A stretch of 64,000 nucleotides of DNA from Tricholoma matsutake (lineage: Eukaryota; Basidiomycota; Agaricomycetes; Agaricales; Tricholomataceae). The notes under the pieces are model-generated. The model saw only the letters and a program-made list of their open reading frames with translations. It did not search any database and was not told the DNA's origin. Of the stretch, positions 18,784-30,169 are shown piece by piece. How positions within the stretch are numbered: position 1 is the first letter of the stretch; each line of letters begins with the position of its first letter. A program made the translations under genes and the position numbers. Location: positions 372,001 through 436,000 of the forward strand of contig AP026545.1 in assembly GCA_026075535.2 (NCBI GenBank), written 5' to 3'.

Positions 18784-21700
18784 TTAGCAGAGACCCAAGA
18801 AGTTCCTCAGGTAGGTGAATTGTTTAACGTCAAGAGCCTTTGTGAACATGTCAGCAATGTTCTGATGGGTATGCACATAAGAGAGATGTAAGTCGTTGGA
18901 TTGGATGCATTTGTGGAGGAAATGGTATTTGAGATCAATATGTTTGACACAGGAGTGGAGAAGGGGGTCTTCAGACAGGGTCTTTGTTGCTGAATTGTCA
19001 CAGTAAATAGTCATCGGGATTGTCTGTGGATAATTGATGGAGTGTAGAAGAGTGTGGAGCTGAGTACACTCCTTAGCTGCTTCAAAGGTGGCTATGTATT
19101 CAGCTTCACAAGATGAGGTAGCAACAACTTTCTGTTTATGGGACATCCAAGAGACAGCACCAGACCCAAGAGAACAAATATAGCCTCCAATGCTGCAACA
19201 CATATCAAGACAATTAGCCCAGTCAGAGTTGCTAAAAGCATGAAGGTTTATGGGGAGATCACCACCAAGATAAAGTTTCAGATCCCTCGTCCCCTTGATC
19301 TATCTCACCAGCCTGATGGCAGCAGCCCAATGTTCAAAAGTGTAACAGTCAAGATATTGTGATAGTTGTTGTACTGCATGTGAAATGTTGGGTCGAGTAG
19401 AAATTGCCAAGTATAGGAGACATCCCACAAGTGATCAGTATGGGAGTTTAGAGAGCTGTAGACAGTATTTGGAAGAAATGAGCTGAGGGTTAGGCCGTCA
19501 TAGTTTGGAACCAGATTCCAGAGGCGCAGAGACTGGGTGTGCTTCCTTCTGGCCAAATTGTTTGACTATCTTGTCAATAAGTGCCGTCTGTGAAAGTGCA
19601 ACGGTACGCATGGTCCAGTCCCAAGATATGGCAATCCCTACAATAAAATGTGCTGTCCCAAGCTCAGAAATAGTCCAGACCTTATGCATTTGGTCTTTAA
19701 ACCACTCATTCTCCTCCTTTGAATCAGCAATTGACAGGTAATCGTCAACATGAACTGCCGCAATAATGATGCCGGAGTCTGATCTGCAATAGTATATGCA
19801 AGACTCACAAGATAGGCAAGTAAATCCCCATTTAATCATCTGTGTGTTAAGCGTCTGATTCCATATTCGCCCGCTCTGTTTCATACTGTACAACCCACAT
19901 TGAAGTTCCCATACCCAGTCCTCCTTCCCAGGTTCTTTGAAGTCAGAAGGTTGTTGCATGTATTGTACTTCATCATCCAGTAGAAAACCATATAGGAAAG
20001 CTGTCTTTATGTTAATCTGTTGCGCATCCCAGCCCAAAGAGGCAGCGATATGCAAGAGGATCTGCCAAGATTCCATGCGTGCAGTGGGTGAGGTGGTTTT
20101 AGTATAGTCTCTACCATAGATTTGTTCATTGCCTTTGAATACAACATGTACTTTCCAGTGGATGGGCTTTCCAGTTTCATTTTGCTTAATATGGAAGATC
20201 AGTTTCCCTTTTCAGATGCACTTCCCCTGGGGTACTTCGGCTCATGGAACTAGCTTGTAAACTCCCATGTATTTCAAGGACTTCAACTCATCCAGATAGC
20301 CTTCCCTCCATCTTTCAGCATCAATGGTGTTTTTAGCCTCCTCCCATGTCCTCAGTTCATCTTCAAATTGAAGAGATTCCAGATCAAAATCCACCATCTC
20401 CAAGATCAGGGCTCAAAGTTGATGTGCCTGATCACCTAGATTGAGGTTCTCCAGTGATTGACTTAGGTCTTCAATGACATCATTCCAATCATGATTGATG
20501 ATCAAAGGGTTATCTTCATCAGTCAGGGGGGGGGTGTTGGATCAGGGCTAAGTGATCAAGTGGCTACCACAGCAGTGCAACAAGCATGCTGTGCTTCTTT
20601 GATGTGTATGGCACTTTCTTGGGATTCCTGAATGGCCTTTGCTGTCCTAGTGGTGGCTGATCCACCATCAGGATGCCTTTCAGTATGAACAGGAATTCAG
20701 GAAGAATGGTGCAGGGGTATGGGGGGTACAGGGGGTGCTAGTGGTGTCAGTGCTTGCTCGCATCTATCATCGACTTCAATGATGGGGTTGTGGGCAGGGA
20801 AGGGATCATCCTCCTGGTCATTCACAGGTAGGTAGGTATGAATAGATTTATTGTCCTGAATTTCCATGCGTGTTGACTCGGCAGGAGCGATGTCCAGTGA
20901 ATGGCCATCATGACTCTCAAGAAATTTGACATGATATGAACTGTGGACCTTCCTAGTTGCCTGGTTGTAGCAACGGTATGATTTAGATTTGGAGTCATAA
21001 CCAATTAATACACATTCAATCGACTGCTCGAAGATTTTGGGATTATTCTTCTTAGGAATGAGGACAAAAGCTCAACAGCCGATCTCCTGCAAGTACAAAT
21101 AATCAGGTTTGCACTCATACCATAATTCCCAAGGTGTAACACCCTGTAGTGATCGAGTCATGGTTTTTGCATGCAAATGGAACACCATCAAGTAAAATTC
21201 ATCCCAAAGAAATGGTGGCAATCCCAAGTAGATCCTCATAGTCCAAGCCTTAGCCATGAGAGTCCAGTGCATCCATTCCACATGACCAATGTGGGCAGAA
21301 GTATGTGGAGCAGTAAATTGTTGGTCTGTACCTCGTGTTTTCAACCAAGTCTGCATCTCATGAGACTTTAGTTCGCCATTATCAGTGATATAGGTCCCAA
21401 CTTTTAGTCCAGTCTCATTTTCCTGAGCAAGTTCCCAGGCTTTCAGTTCTGGAAAAGAGTCGTCCTTATTTCACAGAGGTATCAACCAAGGAAAAGACAT
21501 GTAATCATCAACTATATCCATAACATACAAATTCCCATCCCGAGATTTGACAGCATGGGGGCCCGATAAGTCCACCCACACTTTTTCCAGCTTTCTCATC
21601 ACTCTATGCCCTCTCCCCTCTTCACGCATCTTAGGAACAGGAGTTCTGGTCTGTTTACCGAGAACACAAGATTCACATGTAGGGGTTTAAGGATAGAGCT

Positions 21701-23371
21701 AATAGGCACACCTGTGAGTGCGCCCCTTTTCGCCATGTCCTAGAGAGACTAATAATTCATGTGACCAAGACAACGGTGCCAGGTTGAGAGGTTGAGAGGT
21801 TTGTGTATGGTAAACGCATGATCAGCAGTAGCAGAATATAGGTTAAGAGTGTAGAGTTTTTTGGAGAGTCAAGATCCCTGAGCAATGAGTGCTCCAGTGG
21901 ATTTGTCAGTGATCCAACATAGGGAGTTGTCGAAATGGGCTGTAGTGTTAGAGTCATCAGCCAGTGTTCCCATTGAAATAAGCTGAACTGCCACATTAGG
22001 AATATAGAGGGTGTTACATAATGTGATTGATGCACCTCGAGCAACCCGTAATTTGATGTCACCAACTCCGACTGCAACAATTGATGTGCTGCCAACACCT
22101 TTGATGGAATGTGGCTGAACTGGATAAAGAGTGATAAAATCCAATTTGTTGGGGGATATATGGATGGATGCCCCAGTATCAATGATAAATGGATGATTGT
22201 CAATGGATAGTTGAGAACGGCTTGCCTGATTGAGAGGTTCGACAGAAAGCGTGTCAGTGATGAGTGTAATAGAATTATGAGCCCAATCAATACTAGTTGT
22301 TTCCTCATCCTCAGTGATGATCCAACCCTCATATTCTGATCCATCATTGTCAGTAGGCAGCTGATCACTAGTCAGTCCAGCAAAACCTGCCACATGGGCC
22401 ACTGGTGGGTCAGGTGGGGGGGCCATTGAGGCAGAGTCAATCATGACAGTGAAAGCCTGACCATTAACATCTTTCACAGTGATAGGAACCCTGGAGCTTG
22501 ATTGTGATGGGGTACTGTTCTTCTTCCCTTTATCCCATGCCACCTGTCGGGCTGCAACTGATTCTTCAATAGACCTGCCTGCCATGCTGCCACCAGGTTT
22601 GATGCAATACTCAATGGTATGCCCAGACTTCTTACATATGGGGTTTGTGCAAAGATACAAACTTGGAGGCCTTGACGGCTTGGAGTGGGCAGAGAGTGCA
22701 ATTGAGGAATTATTATGGTGGTCATTCTTGATAAGAGACTGCTCATTCTCGAGAAACATGCATATATCTTTGGATGTGTAAGGCAAAGAATCAGTGGAGG
22801 TGGTAATGTCATGAGAAATAATGGATCACGTGTGGGGGAAATTTTTGCTGAGGGAACTAAGCAATGCAATACAGCAAAGGAGGTCAGCTTTAATGTCCCC
22901 CATGGCAAAAGCATGCTCAATAAGGGTGCAGATTATTTCAGCGGTCTCAGGGAGGGGAGTGTCCTTTGTGCACTGAATGGATAGAGCCTGCTGTAATAGC
23001 TGCACTTGTCAAACTGGGCCTTCTTTTTGATGTTGATCCTGGAGGGCCTTCCAGTTAATATTAGGACCCTTCAACATATCAATAAACGGATGCTCAGAGG
23101 GAGCAACACTGGATGCTAGAAAGACATAGGCTAAACAGGAGTTAGCTTTCCAATTTGTGAGGGCACGGTAATCGGACAAGGGTGGTTGAGTGATATCACC
23201 AGTGACATAGTCATAGAGACCATTGAGTGCAAGAGCAATGGTGATTTCTTCGCACCATTCTTTGTAGTTAGATTTGAGTTTATCAAGCTTCTCGCCGACA
23301 TGCTGGACAGATAATTTGATGAGTGGGATGGATGGGGCAGTAGGATCAGAAGCCATGGTTGACTCGACCAT
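18784..23371 (-). pseudogene. C1 Copia gag-pol
   Basis: Gag start at 23,371 (MVESTMASDPTAPSI) with a UBN2-like region (LDKLKSNYKEWCEEI, LNGLYDYVTG). CCHC knuckle CTNPICKKSGHTIEYC at about 22,630. Protease FIIDTGASIHIS (about 22,170). GAG-pre-integrase WHRCLGHMN (about 21,760). Integrase C-part HTSAHIGHVEWMHWTL (about 21,290). RT at 19,498-20,250 (WDAQQINIKTAFLYG, YSMKQSGRIWNQ, catalytic AAVHVDDYLSIA). RNase H ends at 18,784-19,203 (VATSSCEAEYIA, IYCDNSATKTL, IADMFTKAL). Gene order PR-IN-RT-RH is Copia. Stops (for example near 19,290, 20,210 and 21,070) and frame breaks show decay. Confidence 0.9.
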
Positions 23372-23591
23372 GACAGGCTAATGTGGAGTGGCAAGGAGAT
23401 GTGTAGCAGCAACAAAGGGGCACACACGCCAGAATTATCAGGATGTGCACAAAGTAAAATCCATGATCTGAGACAGCAAGAGTGATTGAGATGATTGATC
23501 AAAAAAAAGAAGAGGCACCAGATGACATATATCATCGAGTGGCTAGGAAATTTTCTATTGTTGTTTCTAACAACAAGAGTGGCCCATAACC

Positions 23592-23828
23592 TATAGAAAT
23601 TCAATCCTAGCATAATCAGAGTTTAACTCAGTCTCTGTATAAGTGACTGAGGTGAACAGTTGACTGTCTCCTCTATATATATGTGAGGCCAGCTACACAA
23701 AGAATAAAAGGAATAAATGACACAAAGGGGCTTACAAAATGATGCATCAAAGGGATAGGCTATAAATAGTACATGCATCAAATGCGTGATCGTGTACACT
23801 CACACTGTGATAATGAGCATTCTCAACA
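23592..23828 (-). repeat. C1 5' LTR (237 bp)
   Basis: Same ends as the other LTR without the internal duplication. TATAAATAGTAC near 23,763 may belong to the LTR promoter. Confidence 0.85.
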
Positions 23829-23833
23829 GATGG

Positions 23834-24239
23834 ATTTGATGAGAGAAGTGAGAGTTTGTAAATGCTGTTAAGTTCTGAGTTGGAAAAGGGACATCAGATT
23901 TCTGGTCATTCCCGGATGAAAGGAGTTGAAGGGGAAGAGTCAGATAGGAGCAGAATTCCAATGGAAATCCGAGGCGAGGTTGGAACAGAAAGGACTTGGC
24001 TTCAGCTTGTAAGAAGCTGTGCCCTTCTCCTCGTCAAGTGTCCTAATTTTGGAGGAGGTGAGAAGGGAGGATCAGAGAATTGGAGGGTTTCCAGAGAAGA
24101 CGAGTAAAAGTCTTGAGGAAGACTTAAGAGAGACAAGTGGGAGCAAAGACAGAGTTGGATTAATTGGGTGACTTTGTTGATTTACAAACTGGCAATACAG
24201 AATGAAAGTAGCCAGCTTAAATACTAAGGTCAGAGTTTC
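23834..24239 (-). other. G1 5' leader between gag and LTR
   Basis: Non-coding leader. It contains AAAGGACTTGGCTTCAGCTTG, also found at 33,455-33,500 in the G2 insert, and TATTTAAGC-like sequence (minus strand, near 24,215) next to the LTR. Confidence 0.6.
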
Positions 24240-24409
24240 TGAGGCTGTGGTTAATATGAAAACTGGCTTCTGAGGCAAATCCTGAAACCATTTCACCTAA
24301 TTGGAAATGAGGGAATTTTGCCTCTATGCAGTGCTGCTGATAGGAGGTGGGCTGTGATGCAAGGCAGCCAGGAAGATGATCAGAAGTATGGTCAGAAGAA
24401 TTGGTCTTG
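24240..24409 (-). repeat. G1 5' LTR (right copy)
   Basis: Partner of 8887-9066; followed directly by ACATC and the resumed KDZ frame. Confidence 0.75.
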
Positions 24410-26864
24410 ACATCTTCCAGCTGACAGAAATGCTATTCCAGTTGAGGAGCAACAAGTATACCTCCCATTTAATGGCCCTCTGGCAGAGGTGGAGATCCAG
24501 CTCAGGAAGAATCAGGCAAGCCAACTGCTGCATCAGCTGTGAGAGCTCATTGTGGACAAGTTGTTTCAATATTCACACATTATTCAAGTGGCCCCAAGAA
24601 AGGTAGTTCACACACAAGCATGAGCCACTGTCCAGTAGTTGGTTAACAAAATTGCCCTGCATTCCCAAATGTATAACCATTGCCAAAGCAGATTGGTGGC
24701 ACTGGATTGTGACACTGACACCTTAAATATGTTTCAGCAGTTAAAAAAGGATGACCTCAACACTAGCACAGCTATTCTGAACCCAAATATGCCAGGCTCC
24801 ACTAATATTTGTCTGTCCTGGATTTGGCATAATTCTCACATTCAGACTGGTGTTACTGCCTTCCCCAATGCCGCTGCTGCTGCCATACCTGCTCCCACTT
24901 CCCTTAATGGCCCCGCTCCCAATCCTGCTGATTGATTCTGGGACTGTATGTCTATTTTGTGGCTATTTGTTTGCATTGCATTGAACTTCTTGGATAGTCA
25001 GGCGAGTACATTGGCTTCGCTCATGGGCTCAGAGACATAGATGGAAGGAGGAATTTCTGCTGGTCACATATGAAATGCAGTGGACTGTGTGGTATTTCAT
25101 TTATCACAGTGAACGGTGGCAGTCAGCCTTGCACTCAGAGAATACCTTGCCTGGCCCCCTAGCCTATGCTAACCATCAGCGGGCTTTATGGCGCGAATTA
25201 GTGTTCAGGTCTGACACTGTGTTTACATCAGCAAACATCAATTACATCTCCCCTCTATGACCCTCTATTACGTAAACTCAATCATCTTGATCTCTAACCA
25301 TGATCAACATGTCAAATAAATGTCTCTCAGTCTTCAACCCTTTTTCTTTACAATTGGGGCTGAAAGGTCTGCTCCAAATGTGTACACAGCAGATCATTTG
25401 GTATGCAGAGTCCTGTTTCTGTCAAGTCCTGTTGCACATGCAAGGGGCAAATGTCTTGAAGCAAAAATGGATGCAAAAGGTTCTATATTGTGAGCTTGTA
25501 AGCAGGATCTTTAATGAATGAAGTAAGAGATTTGTCACTCAAAAATATTGCAGCTGTGCATCATGTCTCAAATTGGCTTCGCCACATCAATCGGCCTGGT
25601 GTTCGAGGTGCCAATCCTGCTTCGTTCATTGGCTGACAGTCTTGCTGAGGTAAACTTCAACCACCTACCACTTGGATTCCATCCATCCCTCTTGGCCATG
25701 TTGGATGATGGTGTACTTCACTGAGTCTGACTCACCCGCTCCCACTTCCCAAGCCATTGCTGCTCCCGCTGCCAATTGCCAATCCTGCATCAACCTCCAG
25801 GGTCTCTTGAATGATATGCTGCATGAAACGCACAGTACACTTCAGTTTATAGACAGCTGCAAATCATCAGCAGATGCTGCATTGAATGCCAATGTCAGGA
25901 AAGCAGCAGTGTTACACCAAGTTCATGAGCTTGCCCTGCTGGAGCTCCAGGCTGAACCACAGGCTTTGGCAATGGGATCAAAACCCCTCAATGTGCTGGG
26001 CAACCTTCAAGGCAAACAGTGGTAAGAAAATCAGAAATGGTGGCAGCAAATGCACAGGTGGAACTTGAGCACCTGAAGTCCCTTCCCCCCAGCTCCCTAC
26101 AAGTGGGCCTGGGGTGTCAACATCATGGAAAGTGATGTTTTTGGTGCTAATGAGAAGACCAAGAGCAAGGGCAAACAACAGCATTCTGGGTATCAGTTGT
26201 CTCTGCCTAATGGTGCAAAGGGAAGAAAGGTGTGGTCAAGCACACCAACAGTCTCATCCAATGCCCATGGTCGACCACCCACGGTATCAGGTGATAGAGC
26301 AGACAATTCATCGCCTCCCAGCCCCACTCCTGGCCCTGCTGCTTCTCCCACTCACTCTCCCGCTCCCTCTCCTGCTCCCTCTCCTGCTCCCACTCCCTCT
26401 CCTGCTCCCATCCCCAATGCCTTGCCCGATACAGAAGCTGGCCAGCCCACTGCCATGGTTTGGCAAGGCAAAGATGATACGTCAAGTGCAGATCAGCCCA
26501 CTGCCTTTCAGGCAGCCATGGCATGGCAAGGCAAAGACAATGCATTAAGTGATGCTGATCAGCCCACCACCTTTCAGGCACTCATGGCATGGCAGGGTGA
26601 CAATGATCAGTCATTGTCTTCCCCTACAGGTTCCCTGACTGGCTTTGATGCTGCTCCCTTTTATCTTTTCGATTCTACCTCCTCGTCTCCAACTGCCAAT
26701 CCAACTTCAACAGATGCAGCTGCTTTCCTCACTGCATCTGATGCTGCAGATGCTTTTCTGTCATCCTCAGAGACTGGATCTAATGGTGAATCTGATGCCA
26801 AGGCCGATTCTGAAGATTCCATTACCACATCACAGATAGAGAACCCCACTCCTTCTTGTATCAC

Positions 26865-27589
26865 TGTTACAATTTTCCTTGTAACTCATGAAACCCAACT
26901 GACCTGATGCACCCGATGATCCCCTCCAGACAGGAGGCACTCCCTGACTCATGCCCGAGGCATTCCCTTGACACCAGACACACACACAATGCATGCCGAC
27001 AACATGCATTTGATCCCCTTACTGTGGAAGGCACCCTTGATGCATGGTGACTCCATGCACCCAAACCCACTCCCACACATGCTGTGATACAACAGCCCCT
27101 TGACATGAGGTCTGTGACATTGGACTCTCATGATTGACATGCTGCGCCACAGCATGTCCTTGACATCAGATCCTTGACATCGGATCTGTGACATTGGATG
27201 CCTCATGCAAGGCATGAGGTTTACTCTTTCTGTTGTTACTTGATATGCATCTACCTTTCCGATTGGATGATAGGGACCTCCCTTCTAGTATAAGTACTGC
27301 AACTTGTAGTACGGATGTCCTTAGTTTAGATCTAGGCAATCTACAGCCTTAACTTGCAAGCTCATTCGAAACTACTAAGGAATCCCCTTAGTATGTGAAC
27401 TCACTCAAAACCACTAAGGAAGCCCCTTAGTGTGTGAACCCAGACAACTCTATGCAGAAGGCCTGCTAGAGGTGTACTATCATCTTATGTTGGACACTCC
27501 GAGTAAGACTAGTACCAAACAACTCATCAAGGAAGCACCTCATTGGACAACATCAACTAGATTGAGTAGTTGAGGCTTTGCCCTTAACA
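26865..27589 (+). repeat. G2 5' LTR
   Basis: 725 bp. An ATTGG box near 27,263 and TAGTATAAGTACTGC near 27,287 form a plausible promoter. Longer than its partner by repeated TTGACATCNGATC units near 27,160-27,200. Confidence 0.9.
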
Positions 27590-27905
27590 TAAGATCTAAA
27601 CTATCTGCTAGCCCACCTACCTAGGTGTAGGCAATATGTCTTGAAACACACCACAATGACCTGGGTCTAGACAAACCCCAGACTGACCACCAAGAGAAGC
27701 AGAACCACAGCCAGGTTCATCTTGGTACCAATACAACAGAAGACTAGTCTGTTACTCAACCCCAGCACAGTGTTGGTTCTGCAGATCAACCGAAAGACAA
27801 AGAGGAGATTTCCTCACTGATGAAGACTTTGAACAACCACACACACCCCCACCCGAAACATCCACCCACTTCCTAACAGATGAAATCGACAACCTCTATA
27901 ACAAG

Positions 27906-28803
27906 ATGTCTGAACCCACTGCAACCACACCCAAGATGTCCATGAAGGACATCCAAATCTGATCACCCACAGGCTTCTCAGGAGAGCAGACCAAGACCAC
28001 CAAGTTCCTGCAGGAGATAGACCTGTACTTGTGAATCAATGACCAGGTCTATGACACAAACAACAAGAAGATCATCTTCATGCTGTCCTTCATGAATGGA
28101 GGGACAGCAGCTGCCTGGGCACAGGCATTTGTCAACCAACACCAATCCAAAGGACTCGGAGAATACACAGACTTCAGACAGAAGGTCCTAGAGGCCTTCT
28201 CACCAATCGAGATGCCAGAATGGCAAAGACAGAGATTAAGAATCTCAAACAAGGTTCAGGAAACCTCAAAGAATATGTGGTGAACTTCTGCATCCTGAAA
28301 GACAGGATGGGAATCACTGAAGATGCAGCCATGATTGAGTACTTCATGGATGGACTGCATCCCAAACTACTGAAGAGGGTACACACTATGGAAATGGTAC
28401 CCAACACTCTCAAAGGCTGGATAAAGGCAGCCTCGAAATATGAAGGCCAATGGAAACAGGCCATGGCAATCCTGGGGAAGACCAGGCAAAACAAAAAGAC
28501 AAAAGAAACAACAAAAAAAGGACAGCCCTCTCTTGACATCAACTGACTGACAAACCAAGAACACGCAGACCACCTCTGAAAGGTATTGTGTTTCATCTGC
28601 CACCAACTGGGACACTGATTGTCCAACCACAGGGATGGAAAGAACCCCACCCAGATGGGATCAGTGCCCCCTCCCTACCAAAATTGCTTTACCCAGAAAA
28701 AGACTGGGGTGGACACCTACCAGAAGATCCGCACGATGCTGGATGAGCTAGATGAAGAAGAAAAAGAATGAGCCCTCAACCTCATGGAGGAACCGGGTTT
28801 TTA
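27906..28803 (+). pseudogene. G2 gag
   Basis: Starts MSEPTATTPKMSMKDI. Gag core FLQEIDLYL, KKIIFMLSFMNGGTAAAWAQAF, ILKDRMGITEDAAMIEYFMDGLHP. Knuckle CFICHQLGH...NH with His in the last ligand place. TGA/TAG codons at about 27,961, 28,033, 28,543 and 28,618, plus a frame shift near 28,210, inactivate it. G3 has sense codons at most of these places. Confidence 0.85.
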
Positions 28804-28821
28804 AAACAGCAGCCTGATGTG

Positions 28822-30156
28822 ATGCCAGTCACCGCTGTAGTCTCCATAGGATCTGTACTCTTAGCTACCATGAATAGACAATCTATGCACCTGTCTATTT
28901 GGGTAGCTGAGTCAGACAATGGGAAAGATGTTGCAACAAACATGCTCCTTGACACTGGAGCAGGAGGAGTCTTTATCGACTCGAAATTTGTCAAACAAGA
29001 AGGGATCAAGACATATCCCTTAGGCCACACCATTCAGGCCACAAATGTGGATGGAACTCTGAACAAGCAGGGAACGATCATGAGATGCATGAAAGGGAGG
29101 CTCTACATCAATGGATGGAGCTACCCAATGGAATACCTAGTCGCCAGACTAGGCAAAGAATTGGTAATCCTGGGCCTGCCATGGCTGTGGGAGATAAACC
29201 CAATCATCAACTGGAAGAAGGGAACCTTTGAGTTTCAAGACAAAGAATGATGGGCTCAGATCCAACAAATCTTGGAGAAGACAAGAAGAGCTGAATGGGC
29301 CCTCCCAAGCACCCTAAACCTTCCCAGGGTCAACACTGGAAGGGAGGTGCCCAATGACAGAATGGCATGAATTCGACACATCGTGGCCAAAACAAGAAAG
29401 AGGCTCTCCAAAGAGAAAGAAAGGAGCCTTGCCCGAGCACGATTGGCCATGGCAAAAACAAGAGAAAGGCTTTCTGAAAAGAAAGCAAAAGGACTGGATT
29501 TGGTCCAGAAAGCCGTTGCAAAAACCAGAACCAGAAGTACCCCTGAAGAAGTTAGGAACCTTGAAGTAGCAAGATGCGCTGTTGCCAAGACCCAAGAAAA
29601 CCAAAGGAAAGAACAATGGGAAAATGACAAGCACAATGAATGCGACACAACACAACAAATCTTAGGGAAGATAAAAGAATTGCTAACCTCCACTGGGGAG
29701 GAAAGCACTGGCGAAAGAAACTCAAAAATGACACCACAAAACAGGACAAACAACCCTCAACAAGAGGCTACCCCGACCCACAATTATAGGACCCCAGATT
29801 ATGGTACCATCAATGCTGAAGTACCTATGCCCAGGGAGACTCCCCCTCAAATGAAGGTCAAAGAGGTACTGGATGAGGAACTACTGGCAGACACAGGCAT
29901 GGAAATACGAGCAACAGAAGAAACTCATGAACAGGATGTGATGGACATCCTGATCACATATGTACGAGGAGAACCGGTCATTGGCATATTCAAACCACCA
30001 GAAGAACCACCCCTGACCAAGGAACACCGAGGACCGACCCATATGTACACACGGAAAATGAACACGATCTCCAGGCTCACAAAAAGCAAAGACTCCCCAC
30101 GATATCTACTCTCAAATAGCGCATGGATCAGAGCAAAGGCATCCATTTCCCAGTGA
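28822..30156 (+). pseudogene. G2 protease and 22-residue repeat linker
   Basis: Retropepsin MLLDTGAGGVFIDSKFV at about 28,945, then LVILGLPWLWEINPIINW. After a TGA at 29,248 and a TGA at 29,368 the frame encodes four 22-residue repeats (VAKTRKRLSKEKERSLARAR and variants, about 29,374-29,637), strongly basic and heptad-like. An acidic stretch runs up to RT. The corresponding region of G3 has five repeats. Confidence 0.8.
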
Positions 30157-30169
30157 CTTGCACACCAGC

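Larger units (their letters stand above)
18411..23828 (-). mobile_element. C1: Copia element inside the G1 leader
   Basis: 5418 bp, minus-strand orientation, flanked by perfect GATGG duplications (18,406-18,410 and 23,829-23,833). LTRs are at 18,411-18,761 and 23,592-23,828. GGTTATGGGCC directly follows the 5' LTR on the minus strand, where a primer-binding site is expected. The internal part carries a single Copia-order gag-pol. Confidence 0.9.
8887..24409 (-). mobile_element. G1: chromodomain Gypsy element, heavily nested
   Basis: Minus-strand Ty3/Gypsy element with LTR-like direct repeats at 8887-9066 and 24,240-24,409. ACATC occurs immediately outside both ends (8882-8886 and 24,410-24,414), and the interrupted KDZ frame is continuous across it. 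It spans 15.5 kb, of which H1b, the Copia element C1 and a solo LTR account for about 9.3 kb, leaving about 6.2 kb of Gypsy. Gene order on the minus strand is gag, protease, RT, RNase H, integrase, chromodomain. The LTR start could alternatively be TGTCAAGACC three bases further out (shared with the fragment at 34,002), which would make the duplication less clean. Confidence 0.85.
6863..25260 (+). pseudogene. KDZ transposase gene, split by G1
   Basis: Probable first exon 6863-7162 (MSLTRALYKQKRRSK). Then comes a CxC2-type cysteine cluster region (CNHCSFNKWQF, HLVMVTCQCQGEHRIPLDLV, LANFCPACP) and the KDZ core (NGNFKADHVWEKN, APCENKFLAIVNAFLASKACD, GEQQKNIDFAFLQALKT, GSGIIAGEILESLWSSLN, DSNHKKMLGMT). 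An intron lies at 8117-8255. The left part stops at 8886 in DLTAAFGQH. After G1 the frame resumes at 24,415 with LPADRNAIPVEEQ and continues to YEMQWTVWYFIYHSERW and a stop near 25,258. KDZ enzymes are DDE-like transposases of large fungal DNA transposons. Here two likely catalytic Asp positions are Asn (VANGNF, MLIYNIVCQY), TGA replaces a codon at 8605-8607, and more stops lie in 24,500-24,650. The copy is dead. Confidence 0.85.

Noticed and set aside
26866..27215. Minus-strand ORFs in the G2/G3 LTRs (repeated at 34,730, 53,796 and 61,148)
   Set aside because: The same Cys/His-rich frame occurs in all four LTR copies because they are repeats; it lies in LTR promoter sequence and is not a gene.
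29256..29753. Minus-strand ORFs opposite the G2/G3 repeat linker (also 56,041-56,611)
   Set aside because: Mirror of the charged plus-strand repeat; Phe/Leu/Ser-rich shadow frames with no independent support.
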